Notes: generated by a model from the letters alone, not told the origin. A stretch of DNA of 64,000 nt from Arcanobacterium ihumii (GCF_900604515.1 NZ_UWOS01000001.1:682001-746000); one strand, 5' to 3'; positions 45,654 through 58,182 are shown, counted from the first letter of the stretch. A program made the numbers and translations.

Positions 45654-46487
45654 TTATTTAGCTGGCTTTGCGACCGACCCAAGAAATGCTTCCATTCCAC
45701 CCTGTGCCCACTGCTGAGTTTCTTTGCCATCAAGTGTGACGGTCGGCGTTCCTTTGAATCCCTTTTCACGGAACTTATCAGTCGCTTTCTTCACCACTCC
45801 TTGCCATGCATCAGATTCGATCGAAGCAGGCATATCAGCGAGCACTTTATCGGGAACGCCAGCGGCTTTAGCAATGTCAGTGATCTCCGCTGCCGATGGC
45901 TGACCTTTGGTTCGCTTAACCAAGATTTCATTCGTCCGGTCAAACATCTTCTCCTGGAAAGTCACGTACTGCTCGGGCGCATAGGTTGCAACGTAGAAAG
46001 CCGCTGCTGCACCAAGTTCGGACATTGTGCCACCTAAGATCGATACTGGATAGTACTGAATCTGGACATCCCCTGCCTTGGAATGCTTGGCGTACGCATC
46101 CTTTGACTGATGGTCAAGTTCGTTACAATGGATGCAGATAAAGTCAGAGTAAACTCCTAAAATCGGCGCACCGTTTGGCTTATCGATCGCCTGACCGTCT
46201 GCACCTACATAAATTCCGTAGTCTTCAGAAACATTTGCAAGCTTTGCTTCACGTGAGCTGCCATTGTAATTCCCCGAATCGGATCCACCATTACTAACGA
46301 TCTTCCACACCGCAAATACAACCATGAGAATCGCTGCAGCAACACCAAGAATAACTAAAATCCGATTACGCTTAGCTCGTTTTTCTTCCTGCTCACGAAG
46401 CAATCGCGCTTTTTCGCGAGCTTCGCTACGCCGTTGCTCTTTGGTCTTCTTCTCAACCGTCATTCCCGGAGTTTGCTTGGGAGTCAT
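45654..46487 (-). CDS. DsbA-family membrane-anchored thiol oxidoreductase
   Basis: 277 aa. A basic cytoplasmic N-terminus (about 1-42, Lys/Arg/Glu-rich KTKEQRRSEAREKARLL) is followed by one membrane span (ILVILGVAAAILMVVFAVW). A thioredoxin/DsbA fold (about 85-275) faces outside. The active site is CIHC in YSDFICIHCNELDH, the cis-Pro is in GFKGTPTVTLDG. It would form or shuffle disulfides in secreted proteins. The pair Cys-Ile-His-Cys is a typical DsbA motif. ATG 46487 has AAGGAA 8 nt upstream. A Ser/Thr kinase gene lies upstream on the same strand, 212 bp away. Confidence 0.9.
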   Translation of the reverse strand: MTPKQTPGMTVEKKTKEQRRSEAREKARLLREQEEKRAKRNRILVILGVAAAILMVVFAVWKIVSNGGSDSGNYNGSSREAKLANVSEDYGIYVGADGQAIDKPNGAPILGVYSDFICIHCNELDHQSKDAYAKHSKAGDVQIQYYPVSILGGTMSELGAAAAFYVATYAPEQYVTFQEKMFDRTNEILVKRTKGQPSAAEITDIAKAAGVPDKVLADMPASIESDAWQGVVKKATDKFREKGFKGTPTVTLDGKETQQWAQGGMEAFLGSVAKPAK

Positions 46488-46699
46488 TAACTATTCCTTC
46501 AACGCTGATGTAAAACTTAAATATCTTTGATATAAAACCGTATGCTTTCCAAGGAAACCACAACACGCTTGATTATATGCCATTAATTTTCTGGCATTCC
46601 ATTCATTATTTCGCCTCTTAGTGAATTACTGAAAACTTCCAGTTGTCCATATGCATTCCACTCGCACACATATTTCATAAAAAGATACCTAACCTACCG

Positions 46700-48550
46700 T
46701 TAAAAGAAAACTGTGGCGAGTGGCCACCATTGAACCGTCGTCAACAATAGATAGATGAATACTCCGCTGAGCAAGAACGCAAGGGCAACAAAAACCCAGA
46801 AAATCCAGTATCCACGGCTTGGGGTAAGCAGGTGCAAGATAACGCGAGCACCATCGCGTGCCTGGCTCCCGAACGGTCTTAACCACGCCACAAGGAGTAT
46901 TGCTGCTAAAGCAACAAGAAGATACGACTTCGGCAATTGTTGTAGGTTCTCATGCAATATGAAGTGCACATATGCAAAAACACCAACTGCCGGAAGCGCC
47001 ACAGACAGCGCGCTTCGAAGAATCCCTGCAACGAGCGTGAACGGCAGACCAAGCATCGCGATCGACATATCCGAACCGGATTGCCGGCCACGCCGCATCC
47101 GCCGCCACAAAACCTTTTGACGCACAGCACCCACAGCATCGCAAAATATGAAGAGCACAACCGCCACACCAAGCCCAATAATCGGCGCTTGGACAGCTAA
47201 AAGCGACGTGGCACCCCACATAAGAAATATAAAAACCCTGAAAGTTGGAAGCCGAGCCGGTTCCGCAGGTGCTTGAAATGGATTATTCAGCCCGGGAACA
47301 GTTGTGTACGGCATAACGTGCGTCGGTTCTTGCCTACCCATCCTCTCACTACAGTGCGCATTAGGTATGATTGACGGTGGCATCTCCACAGGCGTCTCCA
47401 TCACCTGAGTCGCATCCGGGAGCACCATTGTTCCCGTATCGCCGCCACCAAACTCCAGACCTTGGCTCAAGATCTGGGTTTCACCAGCGTTTCCAGGTTC
47501 AGATCCAACGCCGAACATCTCAGTCCTACCAAAGTCATGATCATCTTCACCTAGGTTTTCATCCGATACAACAACGGTTGCATCATCGTTACCTACAAAT
47601 TCATTATCGCCTGCGAAATCGTCGTGACTCTCCAGGTCAGTGCCAAGCACCAACTGTGTCACTTGTGTCGCATCCTCATCTGGCACAAAACTAGGCAAAA
47701 CCGTGGCGGGAAGTGCACCACCGGCGTCGTAATTATCAGAACGCAACCCGATCAACGAGGCATTCGCTAGGTCGCGAACAACCGAAAGTAACTCGTCAAA
47801 AGAAAGGCGACGGTTCGAATCAGGATCGAGGGCCGCTGAAAAAGCCAGCCTCAACGGTTCATCAATCCCAGCAAGGTCAGGAGGAAGGGACAGCACTCGA
47901 TGCATAACGACTGGCGCGGAGCCTTTTCCGAACGGCGGGCGCCCCGTTGCAGCATAGGCAAGCACCGCAGCCATTGCCCACCAATCCGCCTGAGCGTCAG
48001 GGGAAGCTCCGCGCAATACACGTGGATCACAATATCCTGGAGTATGGGCTAGGGAGCCCGTCTGGGTCAGGCGCGTATCATCACCGGTCTGAGCTATACC
48101 GAAGTCGATGAGCACCGGCCCTTCAGGACCAATCATTACATTCGAGGGCTTGAGGTCACGATGAAGAACCCCGGCTTCATGGATAGAGTCAAGTGCATCA
48201 GCTAGCTCTTCTCCGAGTTCAACGAGGTCCTCACCCGAATAAGCGCCTTGTTCGCGAACATCGGCTTCGAGGGTTGGGCCGTCTACCAACTCAGTAACGA
48301 TGAAGATATCGTCGTCGTCAATTTCTGCGTCAACTACTTGGGCAACGTATGGGCCGTTGATACGTCGAAGCATCGCGACTTCGCGGCAGAGGCGTTCACG
48401 CGAAGATGGGTCGGCAGCAATAGCTGGATGGAGAAGCTTGAGAGCTACGCGGGCGCCACCAGCATCGATAGCTTCGTAGACGGAGGACATGCCGCCAAAC
48501 CCAATCCGTTTGACGATACTGTATCCGCCGATTTCGTTTCGCTGACGCAT
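46700..48550 (-). CDS. Serine/threonine protein kinase with C-terminal membrane domain
   Basis: 616 aa. Hanks-type kinase domain about 1-265: P-loop GFGGMSSVYEA, VALKLLH (Lys), catalytic loop HRDLKPSN, DFG as IDFGIAQ, and activation loop TGSLAHTPGYCDP. Residues 265-440 are a low-complexity acidic linker (Asp/Thr/Glu rich), likely phosphorylatable. Residues about 450-616 hold four or five membrane spans. This is unlike PASTA-type PknB: it has no extracellular PASTA repeats, so the membrane domain may sense an unknown signal. Phosphorylation target unknown. It is divergent from msiK. Confidence 0.92.
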   Translation of the reverse strand: MRQRNEIGGYSIVKRIGFGGMSSVYEAIDAGGARVALKLLHPAIAADPSSRERLCREVAMLRRINGPYVAQVVDAEIDDDDIFIVTELVDGPTLEADVREQGAYSGEDLVELGEELADALDSIHEAGVLHRDLKPSNVMIGPEGPVLIDFGIAQTGDDTRLTQTGSLAHTPGYCDPRVLRGASPDAQADWWAMAAVLAYAATGRPPFGKGSAPVVMHRVLSLPPDLAGIDEPLRLAFSAALDPDSNRRLSFDELLSVVRDLANASLIGLRSDNYDAGGALPATVLPSFVPDEDATQVTQLVLGTDLESHDDFAGDNEFVGNDDATVVVSDENLGEDDHDFGRTEMFGVGSEPGNAGETQILSQGLEFGGGDTGTMVLPDATQVMETPVEMPPSIIPNAHCSERMGRQEPTHVMPYTTVPGLNNPFQAPAEPARLPTFRVFIFLMWGATSLLAVQAPIIGLGVAVVLFIFCDAVGAVRQKVLWRRMRRGRQSGSDMSIAMLGLPFTLVAGILRSALSVALPAVGVFAYVHFILHENLQQLPKSYLLVALAAILLVAWLRPFGSQARDGARVILHLLTPSRGYWIFWVFVALAFLLSGVFIYLLLTTVQWWPLATVFF

Positions 48551-48906
48551 TTCCCTCCCATGTTCTAACAGTTGCTACGTGAGCGGAGACTGCACGCCTT
48601 CCCAAAAGTATCTCGCAAAAACACCGGAAAATGCGACATCTTCCTATTTCTTCAAACACTAATGCCCTTCGCAACATCGCCCTGCATCAAACAAAGCGAA
48701 GCATTGGGCTTTTACTCGAAGCAAAAGCTGGCATAATCACTTACATTTTTTACATTCGTGAAGAGCAGTTTTGTATTTTTCCCCACAATTGCCTCGAATT
48801 GTGTAAGAATGAAGCCTGTGGGTCTTTTCGACTCACAGTGTTAGGCAACCGCCTCGCACCTTTCACTCGGATCGTCCGGCACGTACCTGCCGGTGAAGGG
48901 AATATC
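48551..48906. promoter_or_regulatory. Divergent intergenic region between kinase and MsiK genes, with an inverted repeat
   Basis: 356 bp. It must hold the promoters of both divergent genes. The only structured signal is the inverted repeat cacaatt-gcctcg-aattgtg at 48784-48803, a 20-bp site with 7-bp arms, roughly 105 bp upstream of msiK, possibly an operator. Otherwise nothing recognised. Confidence 0.45.
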
Positions 48907-50034
48907 ATGGCTACAGTTACGTTTGAAAATGCCACGCGTATTTACCCGGGTTCAGAGAAACCCGCAGTTGATTCATTAAACCTCGAGATCAAAGACGGAG
49001 AATTCCTAGTTCTCGTTGGACCATCGGGTTGTGGAAAATCCACCTCCCTTCGTATGCTTGCAGGTCTCGAAGATGTCAACACTGGACGTATTTACATTGG
49101 TGACCGCGACGTCACCGACGTAACGCCAAAGGATCGCGATATCGCAATGGTTTTCCAAAACTACGCGCTCTACCCGCACATGACTGTCGCCGACAACATG
49201 GGATTCGCACTCAAAATTGCAGGCGTTGACAAGGACACCATTCGCGCGCGCGTTGAAGAAGCAGCGAAGATCCTTGATCTAACCGAATACCTGGACCGCA
49301 AGCCAAAAGCGCTCTCGGGCGGTCAGCGTCAGCGTGTTGCTATGGGTCGTGCCATCGTTCGTAAACCCCAGGTCTTCTTGATGGACGAACCGCTCTCCAA
49401 CTTAGATGCTAAGCTCCGTGTTCAGACTCGTACCCAGATTGCTTCACTTCAGCGTGAGCTGGGCGTTACCACCGTTTACGTTACCCACGATCAGACCGAA
49501 GCTCTTACCATGGGCGACCGCATCGCCGTCCTCAAAGATGGAATCCTTCAGCAGGTAGCAAGTCCAGATGAAATGTTTGCCCGCCCAGCTAATGCTTTCG
49601 TCGCAGGTTTTATTGGTTCTCCTGCCATGAACCTTGGCGAATGGCGCGTTGAGGGAACGAACGCTGTATTCGGCGATGCAAAGCTCCCCCTGCCAGCACC
49701 TATCCGCTCGGCGCTCACGGCGGAAAACGCGAAGGCTGTAACAATCGGTATGCGTCCAGAAGCGTTCGAAGTTGTTGGAACGGTAACGGAGAATTCAATT
49801 CCGCTTGAAGTCACCTTCGTCGAGCACCTCGGTTCAGATGCTTACATCTACGGAACCGTGGTCGGAGCAAGAAATGAAACTACCCGTTTCGGTTCTGGAG
49901 ACAACTCCGAATCCATGACCGTTCGCGTCACTCCAGAGAACGTTCCAGCCTCAGGTGATGTCATTTATATTGTTCCACGTGAAACGCATATCCACTACTT
50001 CTCAGCAACGACCGGAAACCGTATCGGAAACTGA
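48907..50034 (+). CDS. ugpC: Sugar ABC transporter ATPase (MsiK/UgpC family)
   Basis: 375 aa from ATG 48907 (MATVTFENATRIYPGSEKP), the family start; a longer open frame from 48631 lacks support. Walker A GPSGCGKSTSLRMLAG, Q-loop VFQNYALYPHM, signature LSGGQRQRVAMGRAIV, Walker B VFLMDEPLSNLDAKL and H-loop YVTHDQTEAL. A TOBE domain occupies about 240-375. MsiK proteins power several separate sugar importers in actinobacteria because the importer operons often lack their own ATPase. None of those permeases is in the window. Followed by a strong terminator. Confidence 0.94.
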   Translation: MATVTFENATRIYPGSEKPAVDSLNLEIKDGEFLVLVGPSGCGKSTSLRMLAGLEDVNTGRIYIGDRDVTDVTPKDRDIAMVFQNYALYPHMTVADNMGFALKIAGVDKDTIRARVEEAAKILDLTEYLDRKPKALSGGQRQRVAMGRAIVRKPQVFLMDEPLSNLDAKLRVQTRTQIASLQRELGVTTVYVTHDQTEALTMGDRIAVLKDGILQQVASPDEMFARPANAFVAGFIGSPAMNLGEWRVEGTNAVFGDAKLPLPAPIRSALTAENAKAVTIGMRPEAFEVVGTVTENSIPLEVTFVEHLGSDAYIYGTVVGARNETTRFGSGDNSESMTVRVTPENVPASGDVIYIVPRETHIHYFSATTGNRIGN

Positions 50035-50052
50035 GTAACAGCACCTATAATT

Positions 50053-50084
50053 AAGGGGCACGGATTTTTCCGTGCCCCTTTTTC
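50053..50084 (+). terminator. Terminator after msiK
   Basis: Perfect 12-bp arms aaggggcacgga and complement around tttt, followed by tttt. A classic Rho-independent signal. Confidence 0.93.
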
Positions 50085-50149
50085 TGCCCACATTGCTGCC
50101 GCAGTATTACCACTAATGCGCAGTCACACGACGATTTGAACGGAATTAG

Positions 50150-51415
50150 ATGCGTAAGGCTCTCAAGATTACGTCAGCCGAGGTCGAACCGGCGTTGCTC
50201 GATCTCCCCTGGAGCATCCCGCTACGCGAATGGCCGGACGACATCATCGCCGCCCTTCCCCGCGGAATCTCGCGCCACGTGGTCCGATTCGTCAAGCTCG
50301 GTGGGCAGATACTCGCCATCAAGGAAATCGGCGACGCAGTCGCTCATCACGAATACGAAACTCTTCGTGACTTGAACCGCCTCGAAGCTCCTTGCGTAGA
50401 ACCGATGGCCGTAGTTACGCATCGCTACGACACCGATGGCGAACCTCTTAACGCAGCCCTCGTGACTCGTCATCTCTCTTTCTCTTTGCCTTATCGCGCC
50501 GTTTTTGGGCAGTCAGTTATTCGTCCAGAAACGGTGAATCGCCTGATCGACGCGCTCACCGTTTTGATGGTCCGCCTACACTTGATCGGTTTCTATTGGG
50601 GAGACGTCTCACTCTCAAACACCCTTTTCCGCCGCGATGCCGGAGAATTCGCCGCTTACCTTGTTGATGCCGAAACCGGTGAACTACGCGAACAGCTTTC
50701 AACTCGGAAGCGTGAATACGACGTCGACGTAGCACGTACCAATATCATTGGCGAGCTACTTGATCTCCAGGCAGGCGGTGTGTTGGATGAAGACTTTGAC
50801 TCCATCGCTGTGGGAACTCGATTCGCCAATCGTTACGCCTCACTCTGGGAGGAGCTAACTTCGGAGGAGTCATTCAATATCAACGAACGCTGGCGCGTGG
50901 ACAACCGCATTCGCCGCCTCAATGAACTTGGCTTTGACGTTGCCGAGTTATCGATGACGGCTGATATCTATGGCACTTCTCTTTCAATCAAGCCGAAGGT
51001 TGTGGACGCTGGGCACTATTCGCGAAAAATCATGCGCCTCACCGGACTTGATGTTGAAGAAATGCAGGCAAGACGCATGATGAACGATATTGAATCGTAT
51101 CGCGCGCTAACTGGAAATTCGCAGATGCCTCTATCTTTGATCGCACACGAATGGATGACGACGATCTTCGAGCCTACTGTTCGTGCTATCCCCCACGAGT
51201 TGCGCGGAAAATTGGAGCCAGCTCAGCTTTTCCATGAGATTTTGGAGCACCGCTGGTTTATTTCTGAAAACGCTGGTCATGACGTGCCAATGCAGGAAGC
51301 TGTGCAGTCTTATATTGAGCACGTCCTGAAAGATCGCCCTGATGAAGTCGCACTTCTTGAGCACAATATTTTCGATGACGATTTTGACGACGACTGGTCT
51401 GGCTATATGGCCTAA
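50150..51415 (+). CDS. DUF4032 family kinase-like protein
   Basis: 421 aa. The N-terminal half resembles a lipopolysaccharide/Kdo-kinase (WaaP-like) fold: VRFVKLGGQILAIKEIGD has the Lys, and YWGDVSLSNTLFRRD has the catalytic Asp and Asn, followed by VDAETGE. The C-terminal half (about 280-410) is the DUF4032 domain. Actinobacterial, cytoplasmic, function unknown. The C-terminus is a run of Asp and acidic residues (NIFDDDFDDDWSGY). It stands alone between terminator and the AT-rich unit. Confidence 0.88.
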   Translation: MRKALKITSAEVEPALLDLPWSIPLREWPDDIIAALPRGISRHVVRFVKLGGQILAIKEIGDAVAHHEYETLRDLNRLEAPCVEPMAVVTHRYDTDGEPLNAALVTRHLSFSLPYRAVFGQSVIRPETVNRLIDALTVLMVRLHLIGFYWGDVSLSNTLFRRDAGEFAAYLVDAETGELREQLSTRKREYDVDVARTNIIGELLDLQAGGVLDEDFDSIAVGTRFANRYASLWEELTSEESFNINERWRVDNRIRRLNELGFDVAELSMTADIYGTSLSIKPKVVDAGHYSRKIMRLTGLDVEEMQARRMMNDIESYRALTGNSQMPLSLIAHEWMTTIFEPTVRAIPHELRGKLEPAQLFHEILEHRWFISENAGHDVPMQEAVQSYIEHVLKDRPDEVALLEHNIFDDDFDDDWSGYMA

Positions 51416-51557
51416 GAGTCAAGAACTATATATTTTTTATTGCACAGTGAAAATCAGTCACTTTTATATCGATCGAAAATGAATTCAAAATATATCAACA
51501 ATTGCAAAACAATTGGTACACTTGATTAAGGCATTACATACATAAAGGAGTGTTCTA

Positions 51558-52007
51558 ATGTTGTCTTTTTTTGCAGGACCGCTAGCTACGATCGCAATCA
51601 TTTCTAATATTGCAATACCTGCTGAGCCTTCGGAAACCTCGAATCCACCTATTTTAAACACAATCTTAACCTCTGTAAATGACAGTCCAGACTTAAACGG
51701 CTCTGATTCGATTGCCAGCAATTTGGCGAAGCTACGCCCTGCGGGATCAATAACTCCTTACGCAAAAGTTATGACACCTCACACCGATGGTGGTAGCGGA
51801 CTTCACTATATTCCTAATTACCCTCGAGTCTCTCGCCAAACTGGATGTGCAAAAGCACAACATGGCCAAATGATATTTTCAATCGCCTGGAGTGGATTAG
51901 TCTGTATACCTTTCGGTATCGGTACAGGCGGATTTGGATCGTTTGCTTGTGGTGTCGTTGGATCTGCCATCACTACTTATCTCCCTTGGAATAACATATG
52001 CCGATGA
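51558..52007 (+). CDS. Small secreted Cys-containing peptide precursor, candidate bacteriocin
   Basis: 149 aa, not recognised as a known family. ATG 51558 has AAAGGAG 7 nt upstream. Residues 1-22 look like a short secretion signal (hydrophobic LATIAIISNIAIPA). The middle (about 23-95) is polar. The C-terminal 55 residues are hydrophobic and glycine-rich with four cysteines, Cys97, Cys116, Cys131 and Cys148 (SGLVCIPFGIGTGGFGSFAC then CGVVGSAITTYLPWNNIC). That layout resembles a mature antimicrobial peptide with two disulfides, loosely like halocin-C8-type. The next gene, a small membrane protein, overlaps its stop by 10 nt. Composition is AT-rich against neighbours. Function is inference. Confidence 0.65.
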   Translation: MLSFFAGPLATIAIISNIAIPAEPSETSNPPILNTILTSVNDSPDLNGSDSIASNLAKLRPAGSITPYAKVMTPHTDGGSGLHYIPNYPRVSRQTGCAKAQHGQMIFSIAWSGLVCIPFGIGTGGFGSFACGVVGSAITTYLPWNNICR

Positions 52008-52279
52008 ACTCAAAACAAACCTTCGTTAAGTCTCTTAGAGGAGTCCTATTCTCCCTTTGCTTCATTGCAATAATATTTATGATCGGCGGTCTCAAAGGAC
52101 TAACAGCTACAGAAACAGCACAGTCCTACTTTCCTTCAATCGTAATATTTGGGGTTTTAGGGATCATCATCCCTTTTCTACCAAGTTCAGAGAAGCAAGA
52201 AAAAGGGAAGAATTTCCTGATTATATTTGCGATTTGCGCAGGGCTAGCTTTGCTCTTGATAACAGGATTTGCACTATAG
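51998..52279 (+). CDS. Small membrane protein, candidate immunity partner
   Basis: 93 aa, not a recognised family. Three hydrophobic segments (VLFSLCFIAIIFMIGGL, FPSIVIFGVLGIIIPFL and FLIIFAICAGLALLLIT) with basic loops (SSEKQEKGK). ATG at 51998 overlaps the previous gene's stop by 10 nt; ATG 52004 is an alternative with the same reading. Size, membrane topology and coupling fit an immunity protein for a peptide bacteriocin. It is followed by a strong hairpin. Homology not assessed. Confidence 0.65.
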   Translation: MPMNSKQTFVKSLRGVLFSLCFIAIIFMIGGLKGLTATETAQSYFPSIVIFGVLGIIIPFLPSSEKQEKGKNFLIIFAICAGLALLLITGFAL

Positions 52280-52284
52280 CTAAA

Positions 52285-52330
52285 ACAAGGGTGGGGTGGA
52301 AAGACCTGAGTCTTTCCACCCCACCCTTGT
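52285..52330. terminator. Bidirectional terminator between the peptide unit and asd
   Basis: Perfect 21-bp arms (acaagggtggggtggaaag onward) around ctga. It serves the plus-strand small genes and asd on the minus strand. Confidence 0.9.
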
Positions 52331-52354
52331 AAAAACCGGAAATTTTTAACAAAA

Positions 52355-54678
<2,324 letters not shown>

Positions 54679-54809
54679 AGGCATCCTCCTCTGTCTTGCA
54701 CACAATCCTAAAGTGAAGATCGTTAGGATCGTTGTGCTTTCCAATTCTTGGACACGCACGAAGCCGTGTTATTAATTCTTGGAAAGACGCCGTTGCCTAA
54801 GTTTCGTCC

Positions 54810-55433
54810 CTATTGCATGCTGGTGGGAGTGTGGAGACGTTGACGTCCCTCAAGAGCTCGCGAAATAGTAATTTCATCAGCATATTCAAGATCGCCACCA
54901 ACCGGGAGACCAGATGCTAGGCGGGAAACTACCACGCCCATATGAGAAAGATTCAGCGAAAGGTAGGTTGCGGTTGCTTCACCTTCCACATTGGGATCCA
55001 TCGCCAAAATAACTTCTTTGACTTCGCCCGATGCAAGGCGAGCATATAGCTCACGAATACGTAGCTTGTCTGGTCCGATGCCACCGATCGGATCAATGGC
55101 TCCACCTAGTACGTGATACCGTCCGCGGAACTCGCGCGCTCGCTCGATTGCAACAATGTCTCGCGACTCTTCGACCACGCAGATCACCGAATCCAGACGG
55201 CGTGGATCACTACAGATTCTGCAAATATCAGATTCGGTAACATTGCCACAGATAGAGCAGAACTTCACCTTCAACTTTACGGCTTGGAGAGCCTCAACGA
55301 GTGCTTGAACCTCAGTATCATCTGCCTCAAGCAGGTGAAATGCAATGCGCTGAGCACTCTTCGGTCCGACGCCGGGGAGCCTTCCAAGTTCGTCAATCAG
55401 ATCCTGGACCGCCCCATCGTAAACGCCTGCCAT
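54810..55433 (-). CDS. recR: Recombination protein RecR
   Basis: 207 aa from ATG 55433, which overlaps the dnaX stop; GTG 55436 is a one-codon alternative. HhH motif [20 protein letters not shown], zinc finger [16 protein letters not shown], Toprim domain ([35 protein letters not shown]). It loads RecA with RecF/RecO at gaps. Coupled to dnaX. Confidence 0.96.
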   Translation of the reverse strand: MAGVYDGAVQDLIDELGRLPGVGPKSAQRIAFHLLEADDTEVQALVEALQAVKLKVKFCSICGNVTESDICRICSDPRRLDSVICVVEESRDIVAIERAREFRGRYHVLGGAIDPIGGIGPDKLRIRELYARLASGEVKEVILAMDPNVEGEATATYLSLNLSHMGVVVSRLASGLPVGGDLEYADEITISRALEGRQRLHTPTSMQ

Positions 55434-58105
55434 CACATACCTGCCTCATGTGGAATTTCTTCGATAACCTTCGCATCAAACTTATCCAACACTACATTGA
55501 TTCCAACCAAATTTGACTGTGATATCTCAGGGTCATCAAGCGAGACCTCATCCCACTCCGATTCTTCTCCCAGTGCTTCGTCCGACGCCCTGTTACGGCT
55601 AAAGGTAGGATGTTCTTGTGACGTTAGGAAAGTTGAGTTGGAAGTGCCACGATCTCGGAATACGCGCCCAGTGTCCTCATTCTGACTACCGCTATTTTGG
55701 GGTGTTACTCCAGCACTGTGATTAGCTCCTGAGCCCAAACCACGGCTCGCTGAAAATGAGGTTTCTACCTGAGAACTCCGAACAAAACTCGGTTCAAGTG
55801 GTGGAGGGGCTGGCATATTCTGGGCAAAGAATGGCACATTACTTGAGCTAGGAGCAGGCGACGTTGCTGATGCAACTTGAGGAGCCGGAGTAGCTTGAGC
55901 TGGTGGTAAAGGCGTAGACGTGACCTCTTCCTCCAAGATTTCCCCAACCCCGTCGAATGGAATCGTTTCCTCTAATTCTGCAGATTCCGCTTCATAGCTC
56001 AACTCCGAATCAACACCAAATCTCATTTCACGCAAGGAAACACCATCAAGCAGTGCTCCAAGCACACCTGCCGGATCACCGTTATTCTGCACCTGCGAAC
56101 GGTCCAAATCGTAGATCGGATCTTCCTCAGGAATTTCCTCTTCTTCTAGGCCATCATCTGGCTCTACTGGAAGCGGGTAGCGAAACTCCTCTACCGATGC
56201 CGTAGCTCCGCTGGTAGCTTTCTCCCGCGGAGCATCATCTTTTGGGTGGCGATCACCGGGCGATTCCGAAGTCGCTGCCGACGCTGTTAAACGCTCTGGC
56301 GATATAAATTTTCCTTCACAACGAGTCTTCAACCCAGTTTCGTCGTAAACTGCATGAGCCAATGCGAAGATTGCCGGATGACTGAAATTAAATGCGTTCG
56401 CACTTTCATCATCGATAAATCCGACGACGATTACGTTATTTTCGAAGCTAACGGCACCTGTTGACGCCGCCATGATTCGAGCTGCTTCTTGGTTAGAGTT
56501 GGTCTTAGCGATGATCTGGTTCCACTTTGCCTGAATCTTTTCCAGTTCGGTACGTTCGACCTCCGGCTCAGGTTGGATGTCAGACTTCTCATCGGCTCGT
56601 TGAGACGATGTTAGGACTTGCGCGGATTGAGTTTGTACTGGGTTTGGGTCAACGCGTTCAGATATAGCAGGGTTAGTGTCCCCTTGTTCCGCTTGCGTAA
56701 GAATAGTATCTGCAGAAACTGGTTCGCTCTCCACAGAAGCTGCCTGCACAGGATCAGTCTGCCCCGGACCAGCAACCGGAGAGAATGAAGGCATCGGCCG
56801 ATGACGCGGATCAGATACCGGTTTATGCGGATTTTCAGCAGCTTTACGCGCCGCAAAATTAGCGCTCTGACCTGGCACAGAGGTAGGAGCTGCTCCACTT
56901 AGCGAAGAACTATTTACAACAGAAGCTACTGGTGCAGACGATCCTGGCACAACGCCCGCCGATACGGGACTTGCAGGAACAGATGCAACTGACGCACCGG
57001 CGTCAGCCTGTGAAACAAGTAAACGCGCACACAGTAACTCAAGTTGCAAACGCGGTGCAGTTGCTCCTGCCATGGTGGTCAGTGCTTCGTTAACTAGGTC
57101 CGCGGACTTCGATGCCCGGCGTGCTCCAAGTTGCTGGGCCTGGTTAACCATCAAGGCATATTGGTCATCCGGAACCGAAACAAACACATCGTGAACCGAT
57201 TCTCCGGCAAGGGCAATAATCACGAGGTCACGAAGTCGCTGCAAAAGGTCTTCCACAAAGCGTCGTGGATCGTGTCCGGATTTCACAACCGAATCGACCA
57301 CACCGAAAAGTGCCGATCCATCTTGGTTCGCAATGGCATTAATAGTGTTATCCAGCAGATGAGCCGAGGTATAGCCAAGCAAGGCGACGGCTGATTCGTA
57401 GTCGAGCGTGACGCCGTCGGAACCGCCGATGATCTGATCGAGAACGGAAAGTGTGTCTCGAACCGAACCAGTACCAGCACGAACCACTAAAGAGAGAAGA
57501 TTATGACCAGCGGTGATGCCTTCTTGGGCACAAAGCTGTGACAGGTAGTTTTCCAAAACGGGCGGCGGAACCAACCGGAAAGGGTAGTGATGAGTACGCG
57601 ACCGAATCGTTCCGATCACCTTTTCAGGTTCGGTGGTTGCGAAGATGAACTTAACGTGCGGTGGCGGTTCTTCCACCAGCTTCAACAGTGCGTTAAAACC
57701 CTGATTCGACACCATGTGGGCTTCGTCGATAATAAAGATCTTAAAACGGTCACGAACCGGAGCGAACCCTGCTTGTTCGCGTAATTCACGAGCATCATCC
57801 ACGCCTCCGTGTGAAGCAGCGTCAAGTTCGACGACGTCCAGCGAGCCCGAGCCATCGCGCGCGAGTTCTCGGCAAGATTCACATTTGCCACAGGGGGTGT
57901 CCGTTGGGTATTCGGCACAGTTCAAGCACCGAGCAAGGATTCGCGCCGAAGTTGTTTTGCCGCACCCACGCGGACCAGAAAACAGGTAGGCATGAGTAGT
58001 TCGCCCCGCTTCAAGGGCTGCCATAAGAGGTTCGGTAACGTGTTCTTGACCAATAACCTCTTGGAAATTTTGCGGTCGATAACGGCGATAAAGGGCAATA
58101 CTCAC
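55433..58105 (-). CDS. dnaX: DNA polymerase III subunit gamma/tau
   Basis: 890 aa. Clamp-loader ATPase: Walker [20 protein letters not shown], zinc module [19 protein letters not shown], Walker B FIIDEAHM, sensor 1 [15 protein letters not shown] and the arginine of the SRC region. The ATPase and domain III run to about 370. Residues 370-540 and 640-870 are Pro/Ala/Ser/Glu-rich, disordered linkers, much longer than in E. coli (643 aa), flanking a conserved tau-like middle ([15 protein letters not shown]). Overlaps recR by 3-4 nt. ATG 58105. Confidence 0.95.
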   Translation of the reverse strand: MSIALYRRYRPQNFQEVIGQEHVTEPLMAALEAGRTTHAYLFSGPRGCGKTTSARILARCLNCAEYPTDTPCGKCESCRELARDGSGSLDVVELDAASHGGVDDARELREQAGFAPVRDRFKIFIIDEAHMVSNQGFNALLKLVEEPPPHVKFIFATTEPEKVIGTIRSRTHHYPFRLVPPPVLENYLSQLCAQEGITAGHNLLSLVVRAGTGSVRDTLSVLDQIIGGSDGVTLDYESAVALLGYTSAHLLDNTINAIANQDGSALFGVVDSVVKSGHDPRRFVEDLLQRLRDLVIIALAGESVHDVFVSVPDDQYALMVNQAQQLGARRASKSADLVNEALTTMAGATAPRLQLELLCARLLVSQADAGASVASVPASPVSAGVVPGSSAPVASVVNSSSLSGAAPTSVPGQSANFAARKAAENPHKPVSDPRHRPMPSFSPVAGPGQTDPVQAASVESEPVSADTILTQAEQGDTNPAISERVDPNPVQTQSAQVLTSSQRADEKSDIQPEPEVERTELEKIQAKWNQIIAKTNSNQEAARIMAASTGAVSFENNVIVVGFIDDESANAFNFSHPAIFALAHAVYDETGLKTRCEGKFISPERLTASAATSESPGDRHPKDDAPREKATSGATASVEEFRYPLPVEPDDGLEEEEIPEEDPIYDLDRSQVQNNGDPAGVLGALLDGVSLREMRFGVDSELSYEAESAELEETIPFDGVGEILEEEVTSTPLPPAQATPAPQVASATSPAPSSSNVPFFAQNMPAPPPLEPSFVRSSQVETSFSASRGLGSGANHSAGVTPQNSGSQNEDTGRVFRDRGTSNSTFLTSQEHPTFSRNRASDEALGEESEWDEVSLDDPEISQSNLVGINVVLDKFDAKVIEEIPHEAGM

Positions 58106-58182
58106 GCCCTACAGTCTACTTCAAATCCCCCACGCTCGTTAGCCACGAAGGCCTCCTGTGGAGAAATCCAGAGCCCACCCAA

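Noticed and set aside
48631-48906. Upstream extension of the MsiK ORF by 92 codons
   Set aside because: The extension does not match the ATPase family, whereas ATG 48907 gives the typical N-terminus with GAAGGGAA just upstream.
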